In this document: piece by piece, positions 25,473-34,714 of the stretch
Layout: every line of letters begins with the position of its first letter
How positions within the stretch are numbered: the stretch's first letter is position 1
From: Lachnospiraceae bacterium
Lineage (GTDB): Bacteria; Bacillota; Clostridia; Lachnospirales; Lachnospiraceae
Direction: 5' to 3'
Assembly (NCBI GenBank): GCA_022799355.1
Contig: JAAWOG010000007.1
Coordinates: 1 to 64,000 of the forward strand
DNA: 64,000 nucleotides
Translations under genes and position numbers: made by a program
The notes under the pieces: model-generated
The model's input: only the letters and a program-made list of their open reading frames with translations
The model's database searches: none
What the model was told of the DNA's origin: nothing

Positions 25473-27068
25473 TCAATCCGGTTTTTCATACCTCTCAATC
25501 TGACATTGATGTTCCTTCATCTTTTTATCATAATTAATACCAACAAGTAAAATCTCGCCGGCATACTTCTCTATTGAGGCTGGATATTCCTTATCTTTTA
25601 TCTGCCGTATCGCTGTCCGTGCGCTTTTATCCCACTTAAGTTCTACGATAAGCGCAGGATATTCATGTACATATTCCGGCTTTGGAATAAAAACAAAATC
25701 TGTAAATCCTTTTCCCGCCGGCAGCTCCCGCACAGGTTTAAAATAGTATTGCATAGCGCTTAAATAAGCAATCGCAAGCACACTGCTCAAGGAGTTTTCA
25801 TTGTGATACTGAATAGCTGATGCGTATTTTAAATGAATTTTCTCCACACCTTTCGCAACCGCCTCCGCATCCATATCCCATGTAGCATTCAATAAAGCCG
25901 CCGAATCCCGTCCCAACGCAAACCACTCATTCCATTTTGTGCTTTCTACCGCAACAGTAAGCTCCTGCCTGATTTCCTCATTTGGAATAAATGCGTTCTG
26001 CCCTGCCTGATCATATCCGAGATACCCCAGATGGATCATATAAGTCAGAACATCATCCTTATTTGCAAAACTTATCGGATCATTTTGAAAAAACTGCACC
26101 TTTACCTTCACGGACGCTCCGGAAAGCATCTCGATAACCGCCGTCTTCAGTCCATCAAAATTCATATTAATCAAAGGTACAATGGCCTCATAAGTTCCGG
26201 TCGCAGACCAGTAACTTTTCATCCCACCGCCCTTCATCATCAGTTTCACAACGGCAATCGGATTATAAATATGGCATCCCTCCAGAATATATCCGTCATA
26301 CCAGCGCTTCACCTGTTCAAAATCTCTCCCGTATTCCGCACAGAGATTTTGAACCTCATCCTCCGTAAATCCGATGTAGGGTGCCAATGCACCGGCATCA
26401 ATCATCGTAAATTCATCAAAATTATTGAGCGCCGACTGCGTTTTAATCTTTTTTATCGGAAGAATCCCCGTCAGATACGCAAGTCTTATATACTTTGTTG
26501 GTTCTGAACCCTTAAACATTCCCCTGAGGAAACTGATATACTCATCCTGCACTTTTCTATTTGCTGCTTCGTCACGAATCAGGACATCCCACTCATCAAT
26601 AATGACAATAAATTTTCTTCCTGACTCTTCTTTCATCCGTGAAAGAGCCTCCGGCAGTGTAACTCCCTCCGGCAGACTGATATCCGGGTAAACTTTCCGC
26701 AATTCGTCTAAAACGTTTTGTGTAATATAGGAAACAACACTCTCAACATTTTTTGTATTTGATAAAAACCACTGAACATCCAGATGAATGACATCATATT
26801 GATTCAAATGCTTTTTGAAATCATCCGCTCTGCCGATAGCCAGATCTGAAAACATCTCTTCCGAATTACACCCCGCGCTATAATAAGCAGTGAGCATATT
26901 TGCCGTCAGAGACTTTCCAAAACGCCTGGGACGACTGTTACAAATGTATCCCTGCATCGTATCCAATTTCTTATTAAGTTTCTCTATCAGCCCCGTTTTA
27001 TCAATATAAACTTCGGAATTCAACGCTACCTGAAAAGCACTGTTATCCGGATTTACAAACCTGCCCAT
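25473..27068 (-). CDS. AAA-ATPase-like protein with C-terminal PD-(D/E)XK nuclease domain
   Basis: A 531-residue protein of the family that joins an AAA-ATPase-like domain (Pfam AAA-ATPase_like) to a PDDEXK_9-type domain. It begins VNPDNSAFQVALNSEVYIDKT, with the diagnostic RPRRFGKSLTANML near 46 in place of a classic P-loop and KFIVIIDEWDVLI near 154. The nuclease core IVELKWDKSARTAIRQIK lies near 474. These proteins are very abundant in gut Clostridia and Bacteroidetes; the role is unproven, and a mobile or defence function is often suspected. The start at 27068 follows GGAGGTG; the frame is open to 27134 without a better site. It is flanked by its own terminator. Confidence 0.88.
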   Translation of the reverse strand: MGRFVNPDNSAFQVALNSEVYIDKTGLIEKLNKKLDTMQGYICNSRPRRFGKSLTANMLTAYYSAGCNSEEMFSDLAIGRADDFKKHLNQYDVIHLDVQWFLSNTKNVESVVSYITQNVLDELRKVYPDISLPEGVTLPEALSRMKEESGRKFIVIIDEWDVLIRDEAANRKVQDEYISFLRGMFKGSEPTKYIRLAYLTGILPIKKIKTQSALNNFDEFTMIDAGALAPYIGFTEDEVQNLCAEYGRDFEQVKRWYDGYILEGCHIYNPIAVVKLMMKGGGMKSYWSATGTYEAIVPLINMNFDGLKTAVIEMLSGASVKVKVQFFQNDPISFANKDDVLTYMIHLGYLGYDQAGQNAFIPNEEIRQELTVAVESTKWNEWFALGRDSAALLNATWDMDAEAVAKGVEKIHLKYASAIQYHNENSLSSVLAIAYLSAMQYYFKPVRELPAGKGFTDFVFIPKPEYVHEYPALIVELKWDKSARTAIRQIKDKEYPASIEKYAGEILLVGINYDKKMKEHQCQIERYEKPD

Positions 27069-27260
27069 TGCCACACCTCCGCATATCCCCGAAGAGCACC
27101 TGCTTTCCGCATCCCTTCCATGCCTTAGATTCACCGATACAAAATATAATATTACCCTATTTGTTAAAGTAATATTAACAATATAATTTTAGCACGAATC
27201 AATATATCCTGCCACCTTAACATGATATAAATGTATTTATTCAGTAATTCAAACCATCAT

Positions 27261-27287
27261 AAAAGGGCATTGAAACCCTCAATGCCC
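27261..27287 (-). terminator. Terminator of the phosphofructokinase gene
   Basis: GGGCATTGA (27265-27273) pairs perfectly with TCAATGCCC (27279-27287), followed by TTTT on the minus strand. It lies 30 bp after the stop codon. Confidence 0.85.
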
Positions 27288-27316
27288 CTCTTCTTCTCTC
27301 TTACCTTATCTCCATA

Positions 27317-28543
27317 TTACTTTCTTACCAGATGTCTCGGTGTACCATCCACATACAGCGGCATCAGCTCGCCCATGATAAGAGGTCTGCCGTACTTCTC
27401 ATAGTCATCTGTCAGATCTGTTCCGTCCGCCGTGATCCACTCATCGGGAACCTTTCTCTCCACGTTAGCGATAGCGTGGATATCGTATGCGCTCGTACCG
27501 CACTGATAAGGATCGTCACCGTTTCTGTCGAGAGTGATCATCATGCCTGTCTTGCCCTCATTTGCGGCAACAACAGCATCATGGCCTACCTGGAATGCCT
27601 CATTGATATCTGTCAGAGAAGCAATATGAGTCGCCGCTCTCTGCAGTGTGGAGAACTCGATCGCCCTTGTCTTAAGGCCGGTCTCCTCAGCCACCTTCTG
27701 TGCCAGGATCACCGCCGTACCGGACATCTGCTTATGTCCGAAAGCGTCCACAGCCACTTCTCTTCCAAGTTCGCATACGAATCTGCCGTCCGCAATCTGA
27801 ACACCCTCAGATACCGCGATCACAACAGAAGATTTCTTTGCAGCCAGTTCCTTTACCTTGTCCATAAATGCATCCATATCGAACACTCTCTCAGGCAGGT
27901 AAATAGCATCCGGTCCTTCACAGTCACTGCCGCGGGATAATGCCGCCGCCGCCGTCAGCCAGCCTGCGTTACGTCCCATGATCTCCACGATGCATACGGT
28001 CGGTTTCTGTACGCCGAAGGAGGAATTGTCACGGATAATCTCTTTCATGGATGTTGCGATATATTTTGCAGCGGAGCCATAGCCCGGGCAATGGTCGGTA
28101 ATCGGAAGATCGTTATCGATTGTTTTGGGCACACCCACAAATCTCTGATTCTTACCATGTGCCGCAGCATAATCGGAAAGCATCTTCACGGTGTCCATGG
28201 AATCATTTCCGCCGCAGTAGAAAAGGCACTCAATATCATGCTTTTCCATGATCTCAAAAACCTTCTCATATACATCCTCATGTCCTTCGATCTTCGGCAT
28301 TTTAAACCGGCAGGAACCGAGGAATGCGGCAGGAGTCCTCTTTAACAGTTCGATACCTGTCTCATCCGCAAGATACTCGTCCAAATCACAGATCTTGTCC
28401 TGTAAGAACCCCTCAATGCCATGAACCATACCATACACTTTGTTCACGCCAAGCTTCTTCGCCGCCGCATAAACGCCTGCAACGGAAGAATTGATCACTG
28501 CGGTAGGCCCGCCGGACTGTCCAACTACAACATTTCCCTTCAT
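27317..28543 (-). CDS. 6-phosphofructokinase, probably PPi-dependent type
   Basis: A 408-residue glycolytic enzyme converting fructose-6-phosphate to the 1,6-bisphosphate in the cytoplasm. The phosphate-donor loop reads CGGNDSMDT where ATP enzymes have GGDGS, and the catalytic loop reads PKTIDNDLP where ATP enzymes have PGTIDND. Both changes are hallmarks of the PPi-using clade. MGRNAGWLTA and the long C-terminus also fit that clade. The start at 28543 follows AAGGAG; the in-frame start at 28564 is weaker. It is monocistronic, ending in a clear terminator, just downstream of the ribosomal cluster. PPi use is inferred from motifs and was not shown here. Confidence 0.87.
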   Translation of the reverse strand: MKGNVVVGQSGGPTAVINSSVAGVYAAAKKLGVNKVYGMVHGIEGFLQDKICDLDEYLADETGIELLKRTPAAFLGSCRFKMPKIEGHEDVYEKVFEIMEKHDIECLFYCGGNDSMDTVKMLSDYAAAHGKNQRFVGVPKTIDNDLPITDHCPGYGSAAKYIATSMKEIIRDNSSFGVQKPTVCIVEIMGRNAGWLTAAAALSRGSDCEGPDAIYLPERVFDMDAFMDKVKELAAKKSSVVIAVSEGVQIADGRFVCELGREVAVDAFGHKQMSGTAVILAQKVAEETGLKTRAIEFSTLQRAATHIASLTDINEAFQVGHDAVVAANEGKTGMMITLDRNGDDPYQCGTSAYDIHAIANVERKVPDEWITADGTDLTDDYEKYGRPLIMGELMPLYVDGTPRHLVRK

Positions 28544-28610
28544 AACTGTTCTCCTTTTCACCATAAATTAACATAATATCACAGAGAGCCTCATCCTGTA
28601 TTTCCACAAA

Positions 28611-28646
28611 GTCATATACCCCACAGTAAACTGCAGGGTATGTGAC
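28611..28646 (-). terminator. Hairpin after rplQ, probable end of the ribosomal operon
   Basis: GTCATATACCCCACAG (28611-28626) pairs with CTGCAGGGTATGTGAC (28631-28646) with few mismatches around a TAAA loop. Only TTTG follows on the minus strand, so termination may be partial and some transcripts could run on into the phosphofructokinase gene. Confidence 0.5.
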
Positions 28647-28729
28647 TCACACGATATCCACCAAATATCCATACAAGTATGGCTATCCGGCTCATCACTC
28701 GCGGACATCAGGATTTCTCTCCTTACATT

Positions 28730-29266
28730 TTAAACAAGTTCCAGAACTACCTGCATCGCCGCATCGCCTTTACGGGGACCAATCTTCACGATTCTCGTAT
28801 AGCCGCCTTTACGGTTGGCATACTTCGGTGCCACCTCATCAAACAGCTTATTTCCCATGTTGATCTCTTTTGTGTTTCTCTTGCGTCCTGCAGGAGTGGT
28901 CGGTACTTCCGTTACGGGATAAAGCACCTTCATCATCTGACGTCTTGCATGCTGTCTGGAAGGCAGATCTTTCTTGATCTCCTTTTCCACTTCATCAAAT
29001 ACGGTTACTTTCTTGCCGTCAACAACTTCTTTGACTCTCTTCCCGTCTTTGTCCTTGCGTGCAACTTTTGCTTTTACCTTAACGGTTTCAAAATTATCTT
29101 TTTCTTTTACTGCCAGAGTGATCACGTGCTCTGCGATCTTACGAACTTCTTTTGCTCTTGCCTCAGTTGTAACGATCTTTCCGTGATATAAAAGATTTGT
29201 CACCTGATTTCTGAGCAGCGCTTTTCTCTGACTGCTTGTTCTGCCGAGTTTTCTGTACTTTGCCAT
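28730..29266 (-). CDS. rplQ: 50S ribosomal protein L17
   Basis: A 178-residue protein of the large subunit near the exit tunnel. [20 protein letters not shown] and the end [25 protein letters not shown] are the conserved ends. The usual bacterial length is 115-130 residues; here about 50 extra charged residues ([20 protein letters not shown] onward, about 55-105) are inserted, a feature I associate with Lachnospiraceae. It is the last ribosomal gene of the cluster, 179 bp after rpoA. Confidence 0.97.
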   Translation of the reverse strand: MAKYRKLGRTSSQRKALLRNQVTNLLYHGKIVTTEARAKEVRKIAEHVITLAVKEKDNFETVKVKAKVARKDKDGKRVKEVVDGKKVTVFDEVEKEIKKDLPSRQHARRQMMKVLYPVTEVPTTPAGRKRNTKEINMGNKLFDEVAPKYANRKGGYTRIVKIGPRKGDAAMQVVLELV

Positions 29267-29445
29267 GATTGGCTCCTTTCATATTGAATGGATCTTCCGG
29301 CCACGCGCATCGGTCTTACTTACCGGAATATTTTCAGTTACCATTTATGAATACACACCCGTGCGCTTCGGACTTACCTGATGTGTACATGGAACTTCCC
29401 GTTCTGCTGCGCATTACGAGAAGTATCGGACAGCTCCGCTGCCCT

Positions 29446-30405
29446 TCACTCTTCACTGGGGTTAAGCTGAAGTCCTAATTCTTTCAGCTTTGCCAGCACT
29501 TCCTCCAAAGATTTCCGTCCCAGATTCCGGACTTTCATCATATCTTCGGATGTTTTATTTGTCAGTTCTTCCACCGTATTGATACCGGCTCTCTTTAAGC
29601 AGTTGTAAGAACGAACGGAAAGTTCCAGTTCATCGATGCTCATCTCTAAAACTTTTCCCTTCTCATCGTCCTCCTTCTCCACCATAACCTCCGCGCATTT
29701 CGCGTTCTCGGAGAGATCGATAAAGAGATTTAAATGTTCACTGAGTACCTTCGCCGCAAGGCTTACCGCCTCATCCGGTTCAAGCGTTCCGTTCGTATAA
29801 ACATCCATTGTCAACTTGTCAAAGTCTGTCACCTGACCGACACGGGTATTTTCCACGGTCACATTGACACGCTCCACCGGTGTATAGATGGAATCCACCG
29901 CAATTACGCCGATAGACATATCACTGCTCTTGTTCTTATCAGCGCCTACATAACCTCTGCCTTTTGTGATCGTCAGTTCCACATACAGCTTGGAATCCTT
30001 GCCGCCGCTTAATGTTGCGATCACCTGTTCCGGATTCATGATCTCGATATCCTGGTCCACCTGGATATCCGATGCATGGATCACTCCTTCGCCCTGAAAA
30101 TCAATATATGCCGTCTTTGGCTCATTTCCCTCACTGTTGTTTCTGATAGCAAGGCTCTTGATATTCATGATGATCTCGGTCACATCTTCCTTTACACCTT
30201 CGATCGTTGTAAATTCATGCAACACGCCATCAAATTTCACCTGGCTTACAGCAGTGCCGGGCAGGGAAGAAAGCATAATTCTTCTGAGAGAGTTGCCAAG
30301 TGTGATACCATAACCTCTTTCCAAAGGCTCTACCACAAATTTGCCATACTTTTTATCGTCAGAGATTTCCACAACCTCAATATTAGGTCTTTCAAACTCA
30401 AACAC
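29446..30405 (-). CDS. rpoA: RNA polymerase alpha subunit
   Basis: A 319-residue subunit that nucleates polymerase assembly. The N-terminal domain carries [20 protein letters not shown]; the C-terminal domain ([34 protein letters not shown]) binds UP elements and activators. The start is taken as the GTG at 30405 ([10 protein letters not shown]) because AGGAGG lies 9 nt upstream. Another in-frame GTG at 30414 overlaps that site and cannot be used well. A 79-bp spacer with a hairpin separates it from rpsD. Confidence 0.97.
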   Translation of the reverse strand: MFEFERPNIEVVEISDDKKYGKFVVEPLERGYGITLGNSLRRIMLSSLPGTAVSQVKFDGVLHEFTTIEGVKEDVTEIIMNIKSLAIRNNSEGNEPKTAYIDFQGEGVIHASDIQVDQDIEIMNPEQVIATLSGGKDSKLYVELTITKGRGYVGADKNKSSDMSIGVIAVDSIYTPVERVNVTVENTRVGQVTDFDKLTMDVYTNGTLEPDEAVSLAAKVLSEHLNLFIDLSENAKCAEVMVEKEDDEKGKVLEMSIDELELSVRSYNCLKRAGINTVEELTNKTSEDMMKVRNLGRKSLEEVLAKLKELGLQLNPSEE

Positions 30406-30436
30406 TACGAACACCCTCCTTTTAATTTACATGCAA

Positions 30437-30470
30437 GAAAAACAAATGCAGCTTCCGCGCTTTGTTTTTC
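30437..30470 (-). other. Hairpin in the rpsD-rpoA spacer
   Basis: GAAAAACAAA (30437-30446) pairs perfectly with TTTGTTTTTC (30461-30470). The same AAGAAAAACAAATGC sequence begins the hairpin at 31249-31307 on the other side of rpsD, so related structures bracket the S4 gene in the message. It could act as partial terminator or as a control site between rpsD and rpoA. Confidence 0.6.
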
Positions 30471-30485
30471 TCTTATGCCCCATTA

Positions 30486-31079
30486 TTACTTAGAATACAA
30501 TTCGACGATAGCCATTTCATCAACAGGTACGTCTATCATTTCTCTTGTAGGAAGTGCTTTGATGGTGCCTTTGAAAGCTTCCGGATCAACCTCCATCCAT
30601 TCCGGTGTCAGTCTCCCCGCCGTAACTTCAATAATATCTTTGTATCTCTGCAGTTCTCTGGATTTCTCCCTGATCTCGATCGTATCGCCTGCGCTTACCA
30701 GATAGGAAGGAATCTGTACGGGTTTGCCGTTTACAAGGACATGCTGATGTCCGACGATCTGTCTTGCCTCTCTTCTTGTTCTTGCAAAACCCATTCTGAA
30801 GATCACGCTGTCCAGCCTTCTCTCCAACAGGATCATCAGGTTCTCACCTGTACGGCCTTTCATTCTCTCCGCCTTATTATAATAGTTTCTGAAAGGTTTC
30901 TCCAGAACGCCGTAGATGAACTTCGCCTGCTGCTTCGCACGAAGCTGCAGTGCATACTCACTCATCTTTTTGCCTGCTCTGGAGGATTTTCTCTTGGACT
31001 TCTTATCATATCCCAGGAATGTAGGATCAAGTTCCAGGGAACGACATCTTTTCAGTACGGGTACTCTGTTTACTGCCAT
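30486..31079 (-). CDS. rpsD: 30S ribosomal protein S4
   Basis: A 197-residue primary assembly protein. It begins MAVNRVPVLKRCRSLELDPT and carries the S4 RNA-binding fold (RRLDSVIFRMGFARTRREAR, VGHQHVLVNGKPVQIPSYLV). S4 autoregulates alpha-operon genes in several bacteria. Here it sits between rpsK and rpoA with hairpins in both spacers. Confidence 0.98.
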   Translation of the reverse strand: MAVNRVPVLKRCRSLELDPTFLGYDKKSKRKSSRAGKKMSEYALQLRAKQQAKFIYGVLEKPFRNYYNKAERMKGRTGENLMILLERRLDSVIFRMGFARTRREARQIVGHQHVLVNGKPVQIPSYLVSAGDTIEIREKSRELQRYKDIIEVTAGRLTPEWMEVDPEAFKGTIKALPTREMIDVPVDEMAIVELYSK

Positions 31080-31248
31080 TTAATTGTTTTCCTCTCTTTC
31101 TATACATTGTTTACAGTACATGCGCGCAGCGATCCGGCACCTTGCCTCTCCCTGCGCTTTTGTACATTCTTCCAACGCTTCAGGCTCACAAACCCGCGCT
31201 TACGCGCTTTATATCCGACTACATCGGATGTTTGCTCGCGAACGCTAC

Positions 31249-31307
31249 AAGAAAAACAAATGCCTGATACAAGTGACAGAATGTCACTTTTCGCTTCTGT
31301 TTTTCTT
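31249..31307 (-). other. Double hairpin in the rpsK-rpsD spacer
   Basis: AAGAAAAACA (31249-31258) pairs with TGTTTTTCTT (31298-31307), and inside it AAGTGACA (31271-31278) pairs with TGTCACTT (31282-31289). The spacer of 239 bp is unusually long for this cluster and holds no gene that I can support. Confidence 0.6.
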
Positions 31308-31318
31308 TTGCTATCGTT

Positions 31319-31717
31319 CTATACACGGCGGCGTTTAGGCGGGCGGCATCCATTGTGAGGAACCGGCGTTACGTCACGAATGCTCACTACTTCCAACCCA
31401 CATGCCTGAAGCGCCCGGATTGCCGCTTCACGTCCTGAGCCAGGGCCCTTTACAAAAACATCAACCGTCTTAAGGCCATGCACCAGTGCTGCCTTTGTCG
31501 CTGTCTCTGCCGCCATCTGTGCTGCATATGGAGTAGATTTCCTTGAACCTCTAAAACCAAGACCACCGGCACTCGCCCAGCTCAGAGCATTGCCTTCCGT
31601 ATCCGTCAGTGTGACGATCGTATTATTAAAGGAAGACTGAATATGTGCCTGTCCGCGTTCAACGTTTTTCTTGACACGTCTTTTTGTCACTTTTTTTGCT
31701 GCAACTTTTTTTGCCAT
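31319..31717 (-). CDS. rpsK: 30S ribosomal protein S11
   Basis: A 132-residue platform protein that lies near the mRNA exit with S7 and S18. [37 protein letters not shown] and the end [13 protein letters not shown] are characteristic. The extended basic N-terminus ([20 protein letters not shown]) is common in Clostridia. Confidence 0.98.
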   Translation of the reverse strand: MAKKVAAKKVTKRRVKKNVERGQAHIQSSFNNTIVTLTDTEGNALSWASAGGLGFRGSRKSTPYAAQMAAETATKAALVHGLKTVDVFVKGPGSGREAAIRALQACGLEVVSIRDVTPVPHNGCRPPKRRRV

Positions 31718-31821
31718 TTTAAACTAACCTACTTTCTTTTTACTATGCATCTTGTTTTTCCATCTGCTTATTTCTTCATAACTTACTGTAATTCCAAGGA
31801 GAACTTCAGGTTTTCTCAGCC

Positions 31822-32190
31822 TTATTTCTTCTTGTTTGCTACGGTTCTCTTCGGACCTTTGCGTGTTCTTGCGTTGGTCTTTGTATTCTGACCACGAACA
31901 GGAAGCCCTTTTCTGTGACGGATACCGCGATAGCATCCGATCTCCTGCAGCCTCTTGATATTCAGAGCGATCTCTCTTCTCAAGTCACCCTCTACCGTAT
32001 AGTCTGCATCGATCACTTCACTGATCTTCTTTACTTCTTCATCTGTCAGATCGCGACAACGGGTATCAGGATTCACCTTTGCCGCCGCACAGATTTTTGT
32101 TGCACTAACACGTCCAATACCATAAATATAGGTAAGTCCGATCTCGACACGTTTGTCTCTGGGTAAGTCTACACCTGAAATACGAGCCAT
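31822..32190 (-). CDS. rpsM: 30S ribosomal protein S13
   Basis: A 122-residue head protein contacting the P-site tRNA and L5. [26 protein letters not shown] and the basic tail [20 protein letters not shown] are diagnostic. A 189-bp spacer lies before it (from rpmJ) with a CTGGGCTTTT/AAAAAGCCAG hairpin at 32278-32300. Confidence 0.98.
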   Translation of the reverse strand: MARISGVDLPRDKRVEIGLTYIYGIGRVSATKICAAAKVNPDTRCRDLTDEEVKKISEVIDADYTVEGDLRREIALNIKRLQEIGCYRGIRHRKGLPVRGQNTKTNARTRKGPKRTVANKKK

Positions 32191-32277
32191 TCCATTTTCC
32201 TCCGCTTTCTTTGTTTCTTTGGATCTGCCGGGAATTGCAAAACAGCACTTCCCTTATGCAATGAAGTTACTAATTGA

Positions 32278-32300
32278 CTGGGCTTTTACAAAAAAGCCAG
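32278..32300 (-). other. Hairpin in the rpmJ-rpsM spacer
   Basis: CTGGGCTTTT (32278-32287) pairs with AAAAAGCCAG (32291-32300) around a 3-nt loop, with a small irregularity. It lies about 90 nt before the S13 start and may modulate rpsM-rpsK-rpsD-rpoA expression. Confidence 0.45.
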
Positions 32301-32379
32301 CCGGAAAAATATCCGACCTTTCCGAATACCTATCGGTATCAAAAAGTAAACGCTGAACAGGTCAGCATGGAACAGGCTC

Positions 32380-32493
32380 TTAACCCTGTACCTGTTTATG
32401 TTTCGGATTCTCACAGATAATTCTTATTTTCCCTTTTCTCTTAATAACTTTGCACTTTTCGCAAATCGGTTTTACTGATGATCTAACTTTCAT
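32380..32493 (-). CDS. rpmJ: 50S ribosomal protein L36
   Basis: A 37-residue protein, [20 protein letters not shown] to NPKHKQVQG. The Cys-x2-Cys, Cys and His residues of the zinc-binding L36 form are all present. The ATG at 32493 follows AAGGAGGGAAC. It lies between infA and rpsM as in most Firmicutes. Confidence 0.97.
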   Translation of the reverse strand: MKVRSSVKPICEKCKVIKRKGKIRIICENPKHKQVQG

Positions 32494-32609
32494 CGTGTTC
32501 CCTCCTTTCAAAAAGACCGTTTCTCATTGTATCATAAACGCATTGCCATTGCAAGCAAATTTTATCAGAAATCTCCGTATTTTACCACAATCCAGTCACC
32601 GCAGGAACT

Positions 32610-32828
32610 TTATTTATCCCTCCAGATAATCCTTCCTTTTGAAAGATCATAAGGAGAAAGTTCCAATGTCACCTTGTCACCGGGCAGGATACGGATAAAA
32701 TTCTGCCTCAGCTTACCGCTGATATGCGCCAGTACCTTATGTCCGTTTTCCAGTTCCACCTGAAACATGGTATTCGGCAGTTTTTCCACCACAGTTCCTT
32801 CAATTTCAATTACATCTGCTTTTGACAT
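32610..32828 (-). CDS. infA: Translation initiation factor IF-1
   Basis: A 72-residue S1-like OB-fold protein that covers the A site during initiation. [20 protein letters not shown] and the end [16 protein letters not shown] are near-invariant. The start follows AGGAGG inside the end of the KOW gene, with a 19-bp overlap, so it is probably translationally coupled to it. Confidence 0.98.
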   Translation of the reverse strand: MSKADVIEIEGTVVEKLPNTMFQVELENGHKVLAHISGKLRQNFIRILPGDKVTLELSPYDLSKGRIIWRDK

Positions 32829-33100
32829 GCTTTAACCTCCTGAATAATGATACTTACATCAATGCCCTCACCCCGAAGGAGCTTCTCCGCCACCTCAGGA
32901 TCTCTGTACTTTTTTATAATCCGGATATGTTTTCTGTTTTTCTTTTTCGGATGTTCGCAGGTCTTTCCTCTTCCATCCGCAAGATACACATATTCTTTTT
33001 CTTCACCAACAATTACATATATCTCATTTTTGTCATGTCCCGCAAGGGAAACCGCCATACAGCCTACTCTATTATCCCAGTTTTTATTCCCGTTCCGCAT
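32810..33100 (-). CDS. KOW-domain RNA-binding protein
   Basis: A 96-residue protein often found between map and infA in Firmicutes. The KOW motif covers [20 protein letters not shown] and the following [22 protein letters not shown]. It is related to L14e/L6e/L27e-type ribosomal proteins and is presumed to bind rRNA or ribosomes. The ATG at 33100 is preferred, behind GGGGGC; a GTG at 33115 is in frame 15 nt earlier. Confidence 0.85.
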   Translation of the reverse strand: MRNGNKNWDNRVGCMAVSLAGHDKNEIYVIVGEEKEYVYLADGRGKTCEHPKKKNRKHIRIIKKYRDPEVAEKLLRGEGIDVSIIIQEVKACQKQM

Positions 33101-33129
33101 ATACGCCCCCGGCACATCCGCTGTTTTTA

Positions 33130-33891
33130 TTATGGAAGATGGCTGAGCGTCAATATCTCCGGTTCACCTTCCGTGATCAAGATCGTATTTTCATAATGAG
33201 CGGAAATACTTCCGTCTTCCGTTACAACAGTCCAGTCGTCATCGAGCCATTCCACGTCGCCACGCCCCAGGTTGATCATGGGTTCTATCGCGAGCGTCAT
33301 ACCGGGCGCCAGCTTCATTCCCTTTCTTCTCTGCCGGAAGTTGGGAACCTGGGGATCTTCATGAAGAGAAGTCCCTATGCCGTGCCCCACCAGATCTCTG
33401 ACGATGCCGTACCCGAACTGGCTGATATAGGCGTCGATGGCATTGGAAATATCGTGAAGATGCGCACCCGCTCTTGCCTTTTTGATTCCCTCAAAAAAAC
33501 TCTGACGGGTTCTTTCTATTAAAAGCTGCGCCTCCCTGCTGATCTCCCCTACCGCGTAGGTCCTTGCCGCATCGGAATGGTATCCCTTGTAGATCAGCCC
33601 CGCATCCAGGCTGACGATATCACCATCCATCAGAATCCTGTTTTTATCAGGGATTCCGTGTACCACCTCGTCATTTACCGAAACACAGATAGACGCCGGA
33701 TATCCGTTGTAATCCTTAAAATTCGGAATACAGCCCATATCCCGTATCATCTTATCTCCCATCCTGTCGATATCCAGTGTGGAGATCCCCGGGCGAATCG
33801 CCTTTCCCAGTTCATCGTGTACTATTTCAAGGAGTCTGCAGGACTCCCGCATAAGCTCAATTTCTCTTGCTGATTTTATACTAACTGCCAT
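33130..33891 (-). CDS. map: Methionine aminopeptidase, type I
   Basis: A 253-residue metalloenzyme that removes initiator methionine. The metal ligands are visible in order: DAGLIYKGYHSDAARTY (two Asp), VGHGIGTSLHEDP (His), LAIEPMIN (Glu) and the ENT Glu near the end. It has no N-terminal zinc extension. It lies between adk and the KOW gene. Confidence 0.97.
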   Translation of the reverse strand: MAVSIKSAREIELMRESCRLLEIVHDELGKAIRPGISTLDIDRMGDKMIRDMGCIPNFKDYNGYPASICVSVNDEVVHGIPDKNRILMDGDIVSLDAGLIYKGYHSDAARTYAVGEISREAQLLIERTRQSFFEGIKKARAGAHLHDISNAIDAYISQFGYGIVRDLVGHGIGTSLHEDPQVPNFRQRRKGMKLAPGMTLAIEPMINLGRGDVEWLDDDWTVVTEDGSISAHYENTILITEGEPEILTLSHLP

Positions 33892-33945
33892 TGCCCGCCT
33901 CTTTAATAAAAGATATTATGTCCGTGTTCAGACACAGCTACGGAC

Positions 33946-34587
33946 CTATTCAAGAATTTCCGTGATCGTCTTAAATACATCCATCATATCCTGTGTGCCG
34001 TCCACCGTCTTTAAAATGCCCTTCTTCTCATAAAAATCGATCAGAGGCTGCGTCTGTTCATGGTAAACATTCAGTCTGTTCTTTACCGTCTCTTCTTTGT
34101 CATCATCGCGAAGAATCAATGCTTCGCCGCATTTGTCACAGATTCCTTCTTTTTTAGACGGTACATTTTCAACATGGTACGTTGCACCGCAGGAAGTACA
34201 GGCACGCCTGCCCATCATCCTTTTGATAATAAGTTCATCCGGCACTTCCATATCAACCGCCGCGTCAATTTTATCACCCAGTTTCTCAAGTTCCTGTTCC
34301 AGAACTTCCGCCTGGGGAATATTTCTCGGAAAACCGTCCAGAATATATCCGTTCTTACAGTCTTCCTGCGCCACTCTGTCAAGAAGTATTCTGACAGTCA
34401 GTTCATCGGGCACAAGTACGCCTCTGTCCATATAACTCTTTGCTTCTTTTCCAAGTTCCGTACCATTCTTGATATTGGCACGGAAGATATCGCCTGTGGA
34501 AACATGAGGCAGATGATACTTCTCCGCAATCATCTGTGCCTGTGTTCCTTTGCCTGCGCCGGGCGCCCCTAACATTATAATCTTCAT
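33946..34587 (-). CDS. adk: Adenylate kinase
   Basis: A 213-residue enzyme interconverting AMP and ATP with two ADP. MLGAPGAGKGTQAQMIAEKY is the P-loop, GFPRNIPQAE the AMP-binding region. The LID is the zinc-binding long form (CTSCGATYHVENV ... GICDKCGEAL). A perfect hairpin (TATGGGATGG/CCATCCCATA) lies 20 nt before its start. Confidence 0.98.
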   Translation of the reverse strand: MKIIMLGAPGAGKGTQAQMIAEKYHLPHVSTGDIFRANIKNGTELGKEAKSYMDRGVLVPDELTVRILLDRVAQEDCKNGYILDGFPRNIPQAEVLEQELEKLGDKIDAAVDMEVPDELIIKRMMGRRACTSCGATYHVENVPSKKEGICDKCGEALILRDDDKEETVKNRLNVYHEQTQPLIDFYEKKGILKTVDGTQDMMDVFKTITEILE

Positions 34588-34606
34588 CTCTACCCTCCAT
34601 GTTGAT

Positions 34607-34634
34607 TATGGGATGGAGTACCCCCCATCCCATA
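34607..34634 (-). other. Hairpin immediately upstream of adk
   Basis: TATGGGATGG (34607-34616) pairs perfectly with CCATCCCATA (34625-34634). No T run follows, so it is not a standard terminator. It lies next to the adk ribosome binding site (GGAGGGTAGAG). Confidence 0.5.
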
Positions 34635-34654
34635 TCGAGCAATTACCTTTAGTC

Positions 34655-34713
34655 GTTGCATTGCATAAAACCTCTGGTTGTTGCATTGCATAAAACCTTA
34701 AGGCCGTTGCATT
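34655..34713. repeat. Short direct repeats in the secY-adk spacer
   Basis: GTTGCATTGCATAAAACCT occurs at 34655-34673 and again at 34680-34698; a partial third copy (GTTGCATT) begins at 34706 and runs close to the secY stop. The 25-nt period suggests local slippage duplication. Confidence 0.8.
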
Positions 34714-34714
34714 A

